NCBI GenBank assembly: GCA_900541875.1
Contig: UQLF01000001.1
Span: 1-64,000, forward strand
Source of the DNA: an uncultured Collinsella sp.
GTDB taxonomy: Bacteria; Actinomycetota; Coriobacteriia; Coriobacteriales; Coriobacteriaceae
DNA: 64,000 bases
Direction of reading: 5' to 3'
Below, in pieces: positions 27,038-35,772 of the stretch. Numbering within the stretch: the stretch's first letter is position 1; every line of letters starts with the position of its first letter. The notes beneath the pieces were generated by a model that did not search any database, was not told the origin of the DNA, and saw only the letters and a list, made by a program, of their open reading frames with translations. Position numbers and translations under genes: made by a program.

Positions 27038-28708
27038 ATGTCTCAAGAAACCATCCGCGCGGCCGAGCATGCCGCGGGACAGGTGAACGCCATGTCGACG
27101 TATGATCCGGACTCCGACCAGCTGCATGAGGAATGCGGCGTTTTTGGTGTCTGGGCGCCCGATCGCGACGTGGCTCGACTGACGTACTTTGGCCTGCGTG
27201 CACTGCAGCACCGTGGCCAAGAATCGGCGGGAATCGCTGTTGGTGACGGCGGTACGGTTATGGTCCGCAAGGATCTGGGCCTGCTCGACCGTGTGTTCTC
27301 CAATGCCGATTTGTCGACGCTCTCCGGTCAGCTGGCCGTGGGTCATGTGCGCTACGGCACCGCCGGCGCCAAGAGCTGGGAAGCCTCTCAGCCGCACCTC
27401 TCTACCATCAATAGCGTCATTATCGCGCTCGCGCACAACGGCACCCTCGTCAACACCGACGAGCTGCGCCGCCAGCTGATCGAGTTGGGCGTGCCGTTCC
27501 TCTCCAATTCGGATTCCGAGGTCGCGACCAAACTCATCGGCTACTTTACTCAGCGTACAGGCCATCTGCGCGAGGGCATTCGCAAGACCATGGAGCTCGT
27601 GCGCGGCGGCTACGCCATGACGCTCATCAACGAGCAGGCGCTCTACGCATTCCGCGATCCGCACGGCATTCGCCCGCTCGTGCTGGGCAAGCTCGTGGAC
27701 GAGGGCCTGGACCAGGCCGATGCCGCATCCGTTTCGCAGCTGCCGTCGCAGGACGGCGCCGCGACGGTCGACGCCACCACCCATGTCACGCGTGCCGGCG
27801 GCTGGGTCGTTGCCTCCGAGACTTGTGCACTCGACATCGTGGGCGCCGAGTACGTCCGTGACGTCCGTCCCGGTGAGATTTTGCGCATCAGCGCCGAGGG
27901 CCTTGTGTCCGAGCAGGGCGTGCCTGCCGCCGAAGAGCCTGCTAATTGCATCTTTGAGCAGGTCTACTTCGCTCGCCCCGACTCCATCATGAACGGCAAG
28001 AGCGTCTACGCCTGTCGCTATGACATGGGTCGTCAGCTGGCACATGAGGAGCCCGTCGAGGCCGACCTGGTCATCGGCGTGCCCGACTCCGGCCTGCCGC
28101 CCGCGGAGGGGTATTCGCACGAGAGCGGTATTCCCTTTGGCGAGGGCCTTATCAAGAACCGCTATGTGGGCCGTACGTTTATCGAGCCTACGCAGGAGCT
28201 GCGTGCCATGGGCGTGCGTATGAAGCTCAACCCGCTGCGCGACAACATCGAGGGCAAGCGCCTGGTCGTCATCGACGACTCCATCGTGCGCGGCACCACC
28301 ATGGTGCAGCTCGTCAAGATGCTGCGCAACGCCGGCGCCAAGGAGATTCATATCCGCATCAACTCGCCCGAGGTCATCTGGCCGTGCTTCTACGGTATCG
28401 ATACCGACGTGCAGTCGCAGCTTATCAGCGCCAACAAGACGGTCGACGAGATTTGCGAGTATATCGGCGCCGATTCGCTGGCCTTCCTTTCGGTCGAGGG
28501 CCTGCTGAAGGTCATGCCCAAGGGCGGTTACTGCGATGCGTGCTTTACCGGACGCTACCCCGTGGCGATTCCCGAGAGCTTTGGCCGCGACAAGTTCATG
28601 GAGGGCTTTAAGCCCCGCAACCTGGACAAGCCGCTGCACTTTGACGACGACGCCGTGGTCGAGAAATACGACGACCGCAGCTGGGAAGAGGAGCACGGCG
28701 AGGCCTAA
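27038..28708 (+). CDS. purF: Amidophosphoribosyltransferase
   Basis: A 556-residue enzyme that makes phosphoribosylamine from PRPP and glutamine, the first step of purine synthesis. A propeptide-like N-terminus precedes the nucleophile in HEECGVFGVW (cysteine near residue 32), as in the Bacillus type that is matured by cleavage. The PRPP loop VVIDDSIVRGTT is near residue 410. Cysteines in YCDACF (near 505) and IWPCFYG fit an iron-sulfur centre. A repeat hairpin starts at its stop codon. Confidence 0.97.
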   Translation: MSQETIRAAEHAAGQVNAMSTYDPDSDQLHEECGVFGVWAPDRDVARLTYFGLRALQHRGQESAGIAVGDGGTVMVRKDLGLLDRVFSNADLSTLSGQLAVGHVRYGTAGAKSWEASQPHLSTINSVIIALAHNGTLVNTDELRRQLIELGVPFLSNSDSEVATKLIGYFTQRTGHLREGIRKTMELVRGGYAMTLINEQALYAFRDPHGIRPLVLGKLVDEGLDQADAASVSQLPSQDGAATVDATTHVTRAGGWVVASETCALDIVGAEYVRDVRPGEILRISAEGLVSEQGVPAAEEPANCIFEQVYFARPDSIMNGKSVYACRYDMGRQLAHEEPVEADLVIGVPDSGLPPAEGYSHESGIPFGEGLIKNRYVGRTFIEPTQELRAMGVRMKLNPLRDNIEGKRLVVIDDSIVRGTTMVQLVKMLRNAGAKEIHIRINSPEVIWPCFYGIDTDVQSQLISANKTVDEICEYIGADSLAFLSVEGLLKVMPKGGYCDACFTGRYPVAIPESFGRDKFMEGFKPRNLDKPLHFDDDAVVEKYDDRSWEEEHGEA

Positions 28709-28747
28709 AACCTGCCATGTGGGGACAGGTTTATTTTGGTAGGTTTT
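28707..28747. repeat. Repeat hairpin with GGGGACAGGTTTA core after purF
   Basis: AAAACCTGCCA and TGGTAGGTTTT pair with one mismatch around a loop containing GGGGACAGGTTTATTT. The same words occur in the element at 41289-41454. It overlaps the purF stop codon. Confidence 0.7.
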
Positions 28748-28865
28748 ACCTGCTGTTTCGTTGATATGACGGCGCGTGCTGTTATGGCGCGCGCCGAAAT
28801 GAACGCAACTATGAGCACCGTTTGGCGCCCGCGCGGCGCCACGGTAGTGGGAGAGGAAGGCTCAG

Positions 28866-29969
28866 ATGAGCGACAGCAAGCATGTGACGTACGAGGACGC
28901 CGGCGTCGATACCGCCGAGGGCGGCCGCGCCGTCGACGCTATTAAGCAGATGGTCAAGGACACCAACCGCCCCGAGGTTATCGGCGGCATCGGTGGCTTT
29001 GGTGGCCTGTTCTCGGCCGCCGCGCTCAAGGATATGGAAGACCCGATCCTGATCAGCGGCACCGACGGCGTGGGTACCAAGCTCGTGCTCGCCCAGATTA
29101 TGGATCGTCACGAGACGGTGGGTCAGGACCTGGTCGCCATGTGCGTCAATGACATTTTGGCTTCGGGCGCCGAGCCGCTGTTCTTCCTGGATTACGTTGC
29201 CATCGGTCACATTGAGGCCGAGCACATGGCAAAGATCATCAAGGGCGTGGCCGACGGCTGCAAGCTCGCGGGCTGCGCGCTCGTGGGCGGCGAGATGGCC
29301 GAGCACCCGGGCGTCATGGCCCCCGCCGATTACGACCTCGCCGGCTTTACCGTGGGTGTTGTCGATCGTCCCAAGATGCTTGACCCCGCGAACGTTCGCC
29401 CCGGCGACGTGATCCTGGGCCTGCCTTCCACCGGCGTGCACTCCAACGGCTACTCGCTCGTGCGCAAGGTTATCGGTGTCGACGGCATCAAGCCGGGCAC
29501 GCCCGAGGCCGCCGCTAAGGCCGAGGAGCTAAGCCGTCCGCTCGAGGAGCTCGGCGGTGCTTCGCTGGCCGACGCCCTGCTGGCCCCCACGCGCATCTAC
29601 GTCAAGCCGATTCTGGAGCTGCTGCGCGGCGGCGCCAACGTGCACGCCATCGCCCACATCACCGGCGGCGGTATTACCGAGAACCTCAACCGCGCGCTCG
29701 CCGACGACGTCGATGCCGTGGTCACCCGCAACGGCGCCGAGATGGGCTGGGATGTTCCGCCCGTCATCACCTACGTGTCGCGTCAGGCCGAGCTCGCGCC
29801 CAACGAGGCATGCAAGACCTTCAACATGGGCGTCGGCCTGTGCCTGATCGTCGCCCCCGAGGACGAGGCTGCCGTGACCGAGGCGCTGGTCGCGCTGGGC
29901 GAGAAGCCGTTCCGCGTGGGCGAGTGCGTCGAGGGTTCCAGTAAGGTCGTGTACTCCGATGAGCGCTAA
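28866..29969 (+). CDS. purM: Phosphoribosylformylglycinamidine cyclo-ligase (AIR synthetase)
   Basis: A 367-residue enzyme forming aminoimidazole ribonucleotide with ATP. GIGGFGGLFS, the SGTDGVGTKL loop (near residue 60), CVNDILASGAEPLFFLDY, the GGEMAEHPG stretch and HITGGGITENLNR are all family hallmarks. GAGAGGAAGG precedes the ATG. Its end overlaps the purN start by 11 bases, so the two are translationally coupled. Confidence 0.97.
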   Translation: MSDSKHVTYEDAGVDTAEGGRAVDAIKQMVKDTNRPEVIGGIGGFGGLFSAAALKDMEDPILISGTDGVGTKLVLAQIMDRHETVGQDLVAMCVNDILASGAEPLFFLDYVAIGHIEAEHMAKIIKGVADGCKLAGCALVGGEMAEHPGVMAPADYDLAGFTVGVVDRPKMLDPANVRPGDVILGLPSTGVHSNGYSLVRKVIGVDGIKPGTPEAAAKAEELSRPLEELGGASLADALLAPTRIYVKPILELLRGGANVHAIAHITGGGITENLNRALADDVDAVVTRNGAEMGWDVPPVITYVSRQAELAPNEACKTFNMGVGLCLIVAPEDEAAVTEALVALGEKPFRVGECVEGSSKVVYSDER

Positions 29970-30657
29970 CGAGCAGATGGCTGCTGCCGAGGGCCTGGAC
30001 TTTGTGCCCTACACCCGCCCGACCGGCACCGATACGGCTGAACCGCTCAAGATTGGCGTGCTTATCAGCGGTTCGGGTACCAACCTGCAGGCGCTGATCG
30101 ACCTGATTGCCGCCGGCAAGCTCAACGCCTCGATTGAGCTTGTGGTGTCGAGCCGTCCTTCGGCCAAGGGCTTGCAGCGTGCCGAGCGTGCGGGTATCCA
30201 GACACTCACGCTGTCCAAAGATGTCTATGCCGACCCCATCGCGGCTGACGAGATCATCGCGCATGAGCTGCTCGAGCGCGGCTGCGAGTACGTGGTGATG
30301 GCCGGTTACATGCGCATGGTGCACACGCCGCTGCTGGCGGCGTTCCCCAACCGCGTGGTCAACCTGCATCCGGCGCTGCTGCCGAGCTTTACCGGTGCCC
30401 ATGCGATTGACGATGCGTTTGCCCGCGGCGTCAAGGTGACCGGCGTGACCGTGCACTTTGCCAACGAGATCTACGACAACGGCCCCATCATCGCCCAGCG
30501 TGCGCTGGCTGTTGAGGAGGGCTGGGACGTCGACACGCTCGAGGAGCACATCCATGCGATTGAGCATGTGCTGTATCCCGAGGTCGTGCAGATGCTCGCC
30601 GACGGTCGCGTCCATGTGCTGGAGAGCGGCAAGGTTGCCGTGGATCCTGTGAAATAA
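29959..30657 (+). CDS. purN: Phosphoribosylglycinamide formyltransferase
   Basis: A 232-residue folate-dependent GAR transformylase, third step of purine synthesis. About 28 extra residues precede the catalytic core that starts LKIGVLISGSGTNLQALID. The catalytic Asn-His are in VVNLHPALLPSF (near residue 137), with GVTVHFANEIYDNGPII and the aspartate loop following. The ATG lies inside the end of purM. A strong terminator follows. Confidence 0.96.
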   Translation: MSANEQMAAAEGLDFVPYTRPTGTDTAEPLKIGVLISGSGTNLQALIDLIAAGKLNASIELVVSSRPSAKGLQRAERAGIQTLTLSKDVYADPIAADEIIAHELLERGCEYVVMAGYMRMVHTPLLAAFPNRVVNLHPALLPSFTGAHAIDDAFARGVKVTGVTVHFANEIYDNGPIIAQRALAVEEGWDVDTLEEHIHAIEHVLYPEVVQMLADGRVHVLESGKVAVDPVK

Positions 30658-30669
30658 TTACCCGCTTGT

Positions 30670-30711
30670 AAAGGCGGTTAGGCACATCGAAGACGCCTAA
30701 CCGCCTTTTTT
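30670..30711 (+). terminator. Terminator of purF-purM-purN
   Basis: AAAGGCGGTTAGGC pairs perfectly with GCCTAACCGCCTTT, followed by TTTT. The next 220 bases are AT-rich, with a small TGCCG/CGGCA hairpin and no convincing gene. Confidence 0.9.
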
Positions 30712-30932
30712 ATTGCGCTTTATGTTGTTTGATTTAGCTGGAATTGAATGGGCTGCTCTTCTTGCCTGTCAATTACAGTAGTCGACTCTCATGTGGAATG
30801 CCGAGCTTCCGGCATGAGATTATCTGGGAAAACGACCAGAAAACTTGGCCTTCGGCTTCAAATTGCGCATAATTCTATTTATCATCTATTTAACATTTTG
30901 TTATCAAAAATGAGCGCAAGGAGGCTGGCTCA

Positions 30933-32399
30933 ATGGGTGAAGCAGATGGCATGGAGCTGATTTATTCACTCGTCGGTTATCCTGATGAAACCGAGTGGCT
31001 TGAATTTAAAGAAGGCAATAGCGATCCCGTTAGAACGGGGCGTGACATCTCGGCGCTTGCCAATGCTGCCGCTTACTGCGGCCGCGCATATGCCTATAAG
31101 ATCTGGGGCGTGAGCGACGGTACGCATGAGCTTGTGGGCACCCAGTTCAACCCATATCACGCAAAGGGTAAGGGAAACCAAGAGCTTTTGATGTGGCTCA
31201 AGCTTGCGCTCTCAAACAATGCGAATTACGAGTTTGCGGTTATTGATCATGAGACAAAGCACTTTGTGGTGCTGAAAGTGCACGCCGCGAGCGCTCAGCC
31301 GGTCTATTTTGATAAGACAGCCTACATTCGAGAGGGCTCTTCGACGGCAGAACTGGTTCCCGGTAGTGCACGAGAGGCGGAGCTGTGGCGTCGCTTACAG
31401 TCAGGGAACGCGGAGCTCGCTGTAGTTGAGAGAGATCTGACATCTCGAGAGGTCGCCGAAATACTAGATGTTGATGCGTATTTTGAGTTGTGCAGATTGA
31501 GAAGACCTGTCGATTTGGACGGAGTGATGCTTGCTCTTTGTGAACAAGAGCTGATTCGTCGTCAAGATAACGGCCGATATAGTGTGACGCGCTTGGGAAT
31601 GCTTCTGGTGGGAAAAAAGCTCTCTCGCTACCCGGAGCTCAGGAAACGCATGCTGCGAATCGTGCGATATGCGGGAAAAGGCAGTTTTGACATTGTCGGG
31701 GATACTGAAATCGACAAGGGCTACGCTTTGGCGCTTCCACAGGCTGAACAGCTGGTCATGTCGATGATTCCGGCTGTTGAGGCACTGGATGGCGCATTTC
31801 GACGTATTCAGACGGCTTATCCTCAAAGGGCGATTCGCGAGTTGCTATCAAACGCCGTGATTCATCAAGACATTGCTGACAATACGGCGGGGCCTCTTGT
31901 TGCGATTTACGACAATCGCATTGAGTTCTCTAATCCCGGGACAACGCTTATTCCGGCAGAACGAGTGCTCAACGCTCAGCCGAAAACGCGAAATTCGATG
32001 ATGGCGTCCCTCATGCGCCAAATGGATCTTTGCGAAGAAGGCGGTACGGGCTGGGATTTAATCGTAGATTCGCTCGAAAAAGCCGGCATGCCTTCACCGG
32101 TTATCAAGAGTGAGGGCGGGCTGGGAACGCTCGTGACGCTCCATTGCGACTGTCCGTATACTCGAATGAAAAAAAGAGAGCGAAAAAACGCCGTGTACTG
32201 GCATGCCTGTCTTTTGTATGCCCAAGGTGAGTCGATGAGCAATCAGTCGCTGCGAGAGCGTTTTGGACTTTCCGATGAAAAGAAAAACACGGTGGCGATG
32301 TCTCGTCTAATCAAAGAGTGTCTGGAAGAGGCATTGATAAAGGAAGAGGACGAGGACGCGGGTTCCAAATACAAAAGGTATATTCCGTATTGGGCCTAA
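30933..32399 (+). CDS. AlbA_2/Schlafen-type ATP-binding regulator
   Basis: A 488-residue protein. An N-terminal AlbA_2 (Schlafen-like) nucleic-acid-binding domain begins DETEWLEFKEGNSDP (near residue 17). The middle part is helical. A GHKL-type ATPase-like domain is marked by RAIRELLSNAVIHQDI (near 300) and GTGWDLI (near 369). A C-terminal winged-helix-like end follows. The family is associated with DNA or RNA regulation and sometimes phage defence; no specific role is shown. AAGGAGG supports the start. AT-rich upstream DNA and plainer codon use suggest an accessory gene. Confidence 0.75.
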   Translation: MGEADGMELIYSLVGYPDETEWLEFKEGNSDPVRTGRDISALANAAAYCGRAYAYKIWGVSDGTHELVGTQFNPYHAKGKGNQELLMWLKLALSNNANYEFAVIDHETKHFVVLKVHAASAQPVYFDKTAYIREGSSTAELVPGSAREAELWRRLQSGNAELAVVERDLTSREVAEILDVDAYFELCRLRRPVDLDGVMLALCEQELIRRQDNGRYSVTRLGMLLVGKKLSRYPELRKRMLRIVRYAGKGSFDIVGDTEIDKGYALALPQAEQLVMSMIPAVEALDGAFRRIQTAYPQRAIRELLSNAVIHQDIADNTAGPLVAIYDNRIEFSNPGTTLIPAERVLNAQPKTRNSMMASLMRQMDLCEEGGTGWDLIVDSLEKAGMPSPVIKSEGGLGTLVTLHCDCPYTRMKKRERKNAVYWHACLLYAQGESMSNQSLRERFGLSDEKKNTVAMSRLIKECLEEALIKEEDEDAGSKYKRYIPYWA

Positions 32400-32429
32400 A
32401 GACAGGGAATGAAAAGAAGGAGGCGGCTT

Positions 32430-32897
32430 ATGTCTGGTAATAACGAAGCGCTGTTTACACCTGAGCTGGTGTTTTTTGATTGGGAGTGTGCGACGCCGGA
32501 TGAGGTATTCGCGCGGCTTGAGGGCGAGCTTGCCCCGCGCGGCTACATTGCCGACGGTTGGCTCGACGCCGTTCGCACACGTGAGGATGCCTATCCCACG
32601 GGCCTTGCCATGCCGGCGGCCAACATTGCCATCCCACATACCGATCCGGGATTTGTGGCCAAGCCCTATATCGCGGTGGTAAAGCCCGCCGCACCTGTGA
32701 CGTTTAACGCGATGGCGGGCATGGGCGCTCCCGTGCCGGCGCAGATCGTCATCAATCTGGGTATTGCCGAGCCGGGCGGCCAGGTCGAGGCCCTGCAGGC
32801 GCTCATGAACATCTTTATGGACGCCGATGCCGCAGTCGACGTGCTCGGCCAGACCACGCCCCAGGGCATGGTCGACGCCATCCGCCGTCACTTCTAA
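32430..32897 (+). CDS. PTS fructose/mannitol-type EIIA component
   Basis: A 155-residue soluble phosphocarrier of the EIIA-Fru/Mtl fold. The phosphorylated histidine is in AIPHTDPG (near residue 72). It normally passes phosphate from HPr to an EIIB domain. No EIIB or EIIC gene is adjacent, so it may serve a distant permease such as a galactitol-type system, or be regulatory. AAGGAGG lies seven bases before the ATG at 32430. Confidence 0.82.
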   Translation: MSGNNEALFTPELVFFDWECATPDEVFARLEGELAPRGYIADGWLDAVRTREDAYPTGLAMPAANIAIPHTDPGFVAKPYIAVVKPAAPVTFNAMAGMGAPVPAQIVINLGIAEPGGQVEALQALMNIFMDADAAVDVLGQTTPQGMVDAIRRHF

Positions 32898-32912
32898 GGT
32901 GGGGCTGAGTCG

Positions 32913-33011
32913 GCACTTGGGGACTGTCCCTAACTGCCGGCTGCCAGAGCTGTCCCCTTTGCACCAAAATGGTGCAGATTAACCTGTCCCCAACGCACCA
33001 AGTGTGCCGCG
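32913..33011. repeat. Degenerate palindromic element with GTCCCC words
   Basis: GGCACTTGG near the left edge and CCAAGTGTGCC near the right edge are complementary except for two inserted bases. Between them are GGGGACTGTCCC, GCTGTCCCC, a GCACCA/TGGTGC hairpin and CCTGTCCCC. It looks like a decayed member of the GGGGACAG repeat family. Confidence 0.5.
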
Positions 33012-33067
33012 GGGGCTGCGTTGTGACACAATGGCGTTTGTTCGATTCGTTATGCGAAAGGCCAACT

Positions 33068-34288
33068 ATGGCAAATAAGAAAAAGAACCCCGCACCCGAG
33101 CCGACGCCCGAGCAGCAGGCTCGTGCTGCCTCCAGCTCTCGTAAGAAGCAGCGCAAGACGTACGTGTCTAAGACCGTCAAGATCGTTCTGGTGGTCATCG
33201 GCGTGCTGGCAATGCTGCTTTCCGTCTCGGCGATGGCATGCTCCGGCCTTATGTCGCAGGCCGAGGACACCTCGGGCTACAAGCTGACCGGCGGTGTTGC
33301 TGCTACTATCAACGGCACCAACCTCACCGAGGACACCGTGACCAAACAGATCATGAGCATGCGCACGTCCTACGGCTACACCAAGGATGAGGATTGGGCG
33401 CAATATCTGGTTGACAACGACCTCACGCCCAAGAAGTACCGCAAGCAACTCATCGACTCCTACACGCAGCAGATTCTGCTTCAACAGGCACAGAAGGAAA
33501 ACGGCGTTACGGTGTCGGACGAGGAGGTCGAGAAGGCTTGGAAGGACGCGTGCAAGAGCGCGGGCGGTGCCAAGGCCTTTAAGAAGACCCTCAAGACCTA
33601 CGGCTATACCGAGGACACTTACAAGGATTCGCTCAAGGAGAGCCTGGCGCAGCAGAAACTCAAGGATGCCGTCGCGCCCACGAGCAAGCCCACGGACAGC
33701 GAGATTGTCGATTACATCAACGAGAATCTGTCTAACTACAACGATGCTCGCCGCTCGTCGAACATCCTGATCAAGGTTGATTCCGACGCTTCCGACGAGG
33801 ACAAGGCTGCCGCCAAGGCCAAGGCGCAGGAGTGCCTGGACAAGATCAACTCCGGTGAGCTGAGCTTTGAGGACGCCGTTGAGCAGTATTCCGAGGACAC
33901 CGGTTCCAAGGAGAAGAAGGGCGATGTAGGCTGGGATAAGCTCACCACTTTCGTCGACAGCTACCAGACGGCGCTCGAGGGGCTCAACAAGGGCGACGTG
34001 AGCGAAGTCGTCGAGTCGACCTATGGCTACCACATCATCAAGTGCACCGACTACTTCCATGTCGATAATCAGGTTGATGACATCAACCAGGTGCCCAAGG
34101 CCATCAAGAAGTATGTCTCCAACGTGGTGAAGACGCAGGCGGCCAGCACCGCGTACAGCGAGTGGCTGGAGCAGTACAAGAAGGATGCCGACATCACCGT
34201 TAATCCCATGCCCAAAGACGTGCCATACAACGTCAGCCTGAAGGGCGTCACCAAGAGTTCGACCGACGATTCGTCGACGACTGAGTAA
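33068..34288 (+). CDS. Membrane-anchored parvulin-type peptidyl-prolyl isomerase (PrsA-like)
   Basis: A 406-residue extracytoplasmic foldase. The N-terminus is basic, followed by one hydrophobic helix (about 36-58). A cysteine in SAMACSG resembles but does not match a lipobox. A SurA-like helical region follows. The parvulin domain (about 225-350) has SNILIKVDS, the FEDAVEQYSEDTGSKEKKGD stretch, and GYHIIKCTDY. It should help fold exported proteins. GCGAAAGG precedes the ATG at 33068. YqeY follows by 54 bases. Confidence 0.85.
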   Translation: MANKKKNPAPEPTPEQQARAASSSRKKQRKTYVSKTVKIVLVVIGVLAMLLSVSAMACSGLMSQAEDTSGYKLTGGVAATINGTNLTEDTVTKQIMSMRTSYGYTKDEDWAQYLVDNDLTPKKYRKQLIDSYTQQILLQQAQKENGVTVSDEEVEKAWKDACKSAGGAKAFKKTLKTYGYTEDTYKDSLKESLAQQKLKDAVAPTSKPTDSEIVDYINENLSNYNDARRSSNILIKVDSDASDEDKAAAKAKAQECLDKINSGELSFEDAVEQYSEDTGSKEKKGDVGWDKLTTFVDSYQTALEGLNKGDVSEVVESTYGYHIIKCTDYFHVDNQVDDINQVPKAIKKYVSNVVKTQAASTAYSEWLEQYKKDADITVNPMPKDVPYNVSLKGVTKSSTDDSSTTE

Positions 34289-34342
34289 TCATGGGGCGGT
34301 GCTCGCGCGAGTGCCGCCCACGCTATTGAGGAGGATTTGCAG

Positions 34343-34786
34343 ATGACCAACGAAGAGCTGCAGAAAGAAATGATCGCGGCCATGAAGGCCAAGGACAAGG
34401 TTCGCCTGTCCATCATTCGCCAAGTTAAGGCCGAGGTGAAGAATATCGAGGTCAACGAGCGCCGCGATGTGGCCGAGGAAGACGTCAACAGCATGATCAA
34501 GCGTCTGATCAAGCAGACGAGCGAGACGCTGGAGATGTCCATCAAGGCCGGCACCGACCAAGAGCGTACCGACAACCTGACCGAGCAGGTCAAGATTCTG
34601 GAGAGCCTACTGCCCGCGCAGGTTTCGGGCGAGGAGCTCGAGGCCCTGATCGAGCAGGTTATCGCCGAGCTGGGCGCCACGTCCAAGAAGCAGATGGGCC
34701 AGGTCATGGGTGCCCTGGGTAAGGCCACCGGCGGCAACTTCGATAAGCCGGCCGCAGCAAAGATCGTCGGAGCAAAGCTTGCGTAA
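34343..34786 (+). CDS. GatB/YqeY-domain protein
   Basis: A 147-residue helical protein that aligns with the tRNA-binding YqeY domain of GatB amidotransferase subunits. LRLSIIR-type start (VRLSIIRQVKAEVKN) and the C-terminal MGQVMGALGKATGG are characteristic. Its exact role is unknown. GAGGAGG is well spaced for the ATG at 34343 and too close to the TTG at 34337. A terminator follows. Confidence 0.88.
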   Translation: MTNEELQKEMIAAMKAKDKVRLSIIRQVKAEVKNIEVNERRDVAEEDVNSMIKRLIKQTSETLEMSIKAGTDQERTDNLTEQVKILESLLPAQVSGEELEALIEQVIAELGATSKKQMGQVMGALGKATGGNFDKPAAAKIVGAKLA

Positions 34787-34814
34787 GGGCCGAGCGGTAC
34801 ACAGTTGAGGCTGA

Positions 34815-34848
34815 GGGGGCGTGACCATTGCGGTCGCGCCCCTTTTTT
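34815..34848 (+). terminator. Terminator after the yqeY gene
   Basis: GGGGCGTGACC pairs with GGTCGCGCCCC around a short loop, followed by TTTTTT. Confidence 0.85.
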
Positions 34849-34859
34849 GCTGGGCGGTG

Positions 34860-34926
34860 CTCATTGGGGACAGGCTTAAATGAGTGCCCAATGAGCGGGT
34901 ACTCATTTAAACCTGTCCCCAATGAG
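34860..34926. repeat. 26-bp inverted repeat with GGGGACAG core
   Basis: Arms 34860-34885 and 34901-34926 pair with a single mismatch (CTCATTGGGGACAG... and ...CTGTCCCCAATGAG). The 15-base loop repeats CCAATGAG. It lies directly after the yqeY terminator. Confidence 0.85.
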
Positions 34927-35032
34927 TGGGTGGAAGGTTGCGGGTTCTTTACGGGAATGTAGTGTGGGCTGCGGAAACGTGGTTCTTTCCGTACAATAGT
35001 GCAATTCGTGTAAGCGCAGGAAAGGGACATTC

Positions 35033-35764
35033 ATGGCAGACATGATCGAGATCAAGCATCTCAACAAGTACTTTGGCGACCTGCATGTGCTCAAAGATAT
35101 CAATCTCACCGTCAAGCGCGGCGAGAAGCTCGTAATGATCGGGCCTTCCGGTTCGGGTAAGTCGACGCTCATCCGTTGCGTCGATTATCTGGAGGAGCCC
35201 ACTTCGGGCGAGGTCGTCATCGACGGTACGCCGCTCACAAAAAAGAATCACCTGGAGATGGCTCGCAAGTATAGCTCCATGGTGTTTCAGCAGTTCAACC
35301 TGTATCCCAACATGACGGTGCTGGGCAACCTGACGCTCGCGCCCATCAAACTGCAAAAGAAGAGCAAGGAGGAGGCGACCGAGATCGCCATCGCCGCGCT
35401 CAAGCGCGTCGGCATGGCTCATAAGGCCGGCGAGTATCCGCAGAATCTCTCGGGCGGTCAGCAGCAGCGTATCGCCATCGCCCGTGCCCTGTGCACCAAG
35501 CAGCCCATCATCCTGTTTGACGAGCCGACCTCGGCGCTCGACCCCGAGATGGTCCAGGAGGTTCTGGACGTTATGATTGAGCTTGCGCAGGAGGACATCA
35601 CCATGATCTGCGTGACGCACGAGATGGGTTTTGCGCGCCAGGTGGCCGACCGCGTCATCTTTATGGAGGACGGCCGCATCCTGGAGGAGGGCACGCCCGA
35701 GCACTTCTTCGATAACCCCGAGAACCCGCGTTGCCGCGAGTTCCTGTCCAAGATTCTGCACTAG
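35033..35764 (+). CDS. Polar amino acid ABC transporter ATPase
   Basis: A 243-residue ATPase of the GlnQ/HisP group, driving amino acid uptake at the inner face of the membrane. Walker A GPSGSGKST is near residue 43, the Q-loop in VFQQFNLYPNMTVL near 87, signature NLSGGQQQR near 140, Walker B IILFDEPTSALDPEMV near 160. AGGAAAGGGAC precedes the ATG. It is first of four genes that make a complete importer. Confidence 0.95.
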   Translation: MADMIEIKHLNKYFGDLHVLKDINLTVKRGEKLVMIGPSGSGKSTLIRCVDYLEEPTSGEVVIDGTPLTKKNHLEMARKYSSMVFQQFNLYPNMTVLGNLTLAPIKLQKKSKEEATEIAIAALKRVGMAHKAGEYPQNLSGGQQQRIAIARALCTKQPIILFDEPTSALDPEMVQEVLDVMIELAQEDITMICVTHEMGFARQVADRVIFMEDGRILEEGTPEHFFDNPENPRCREFLSKILH

Positions 35765-35772
35765 GCGCGGTG

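Noticed and set aside
30748..30960. A 70-codon forward frame before the AlbA_2 gene
   Set aside because: No ribosome site, no family resemblance, and it overlaps the start of the next gene.
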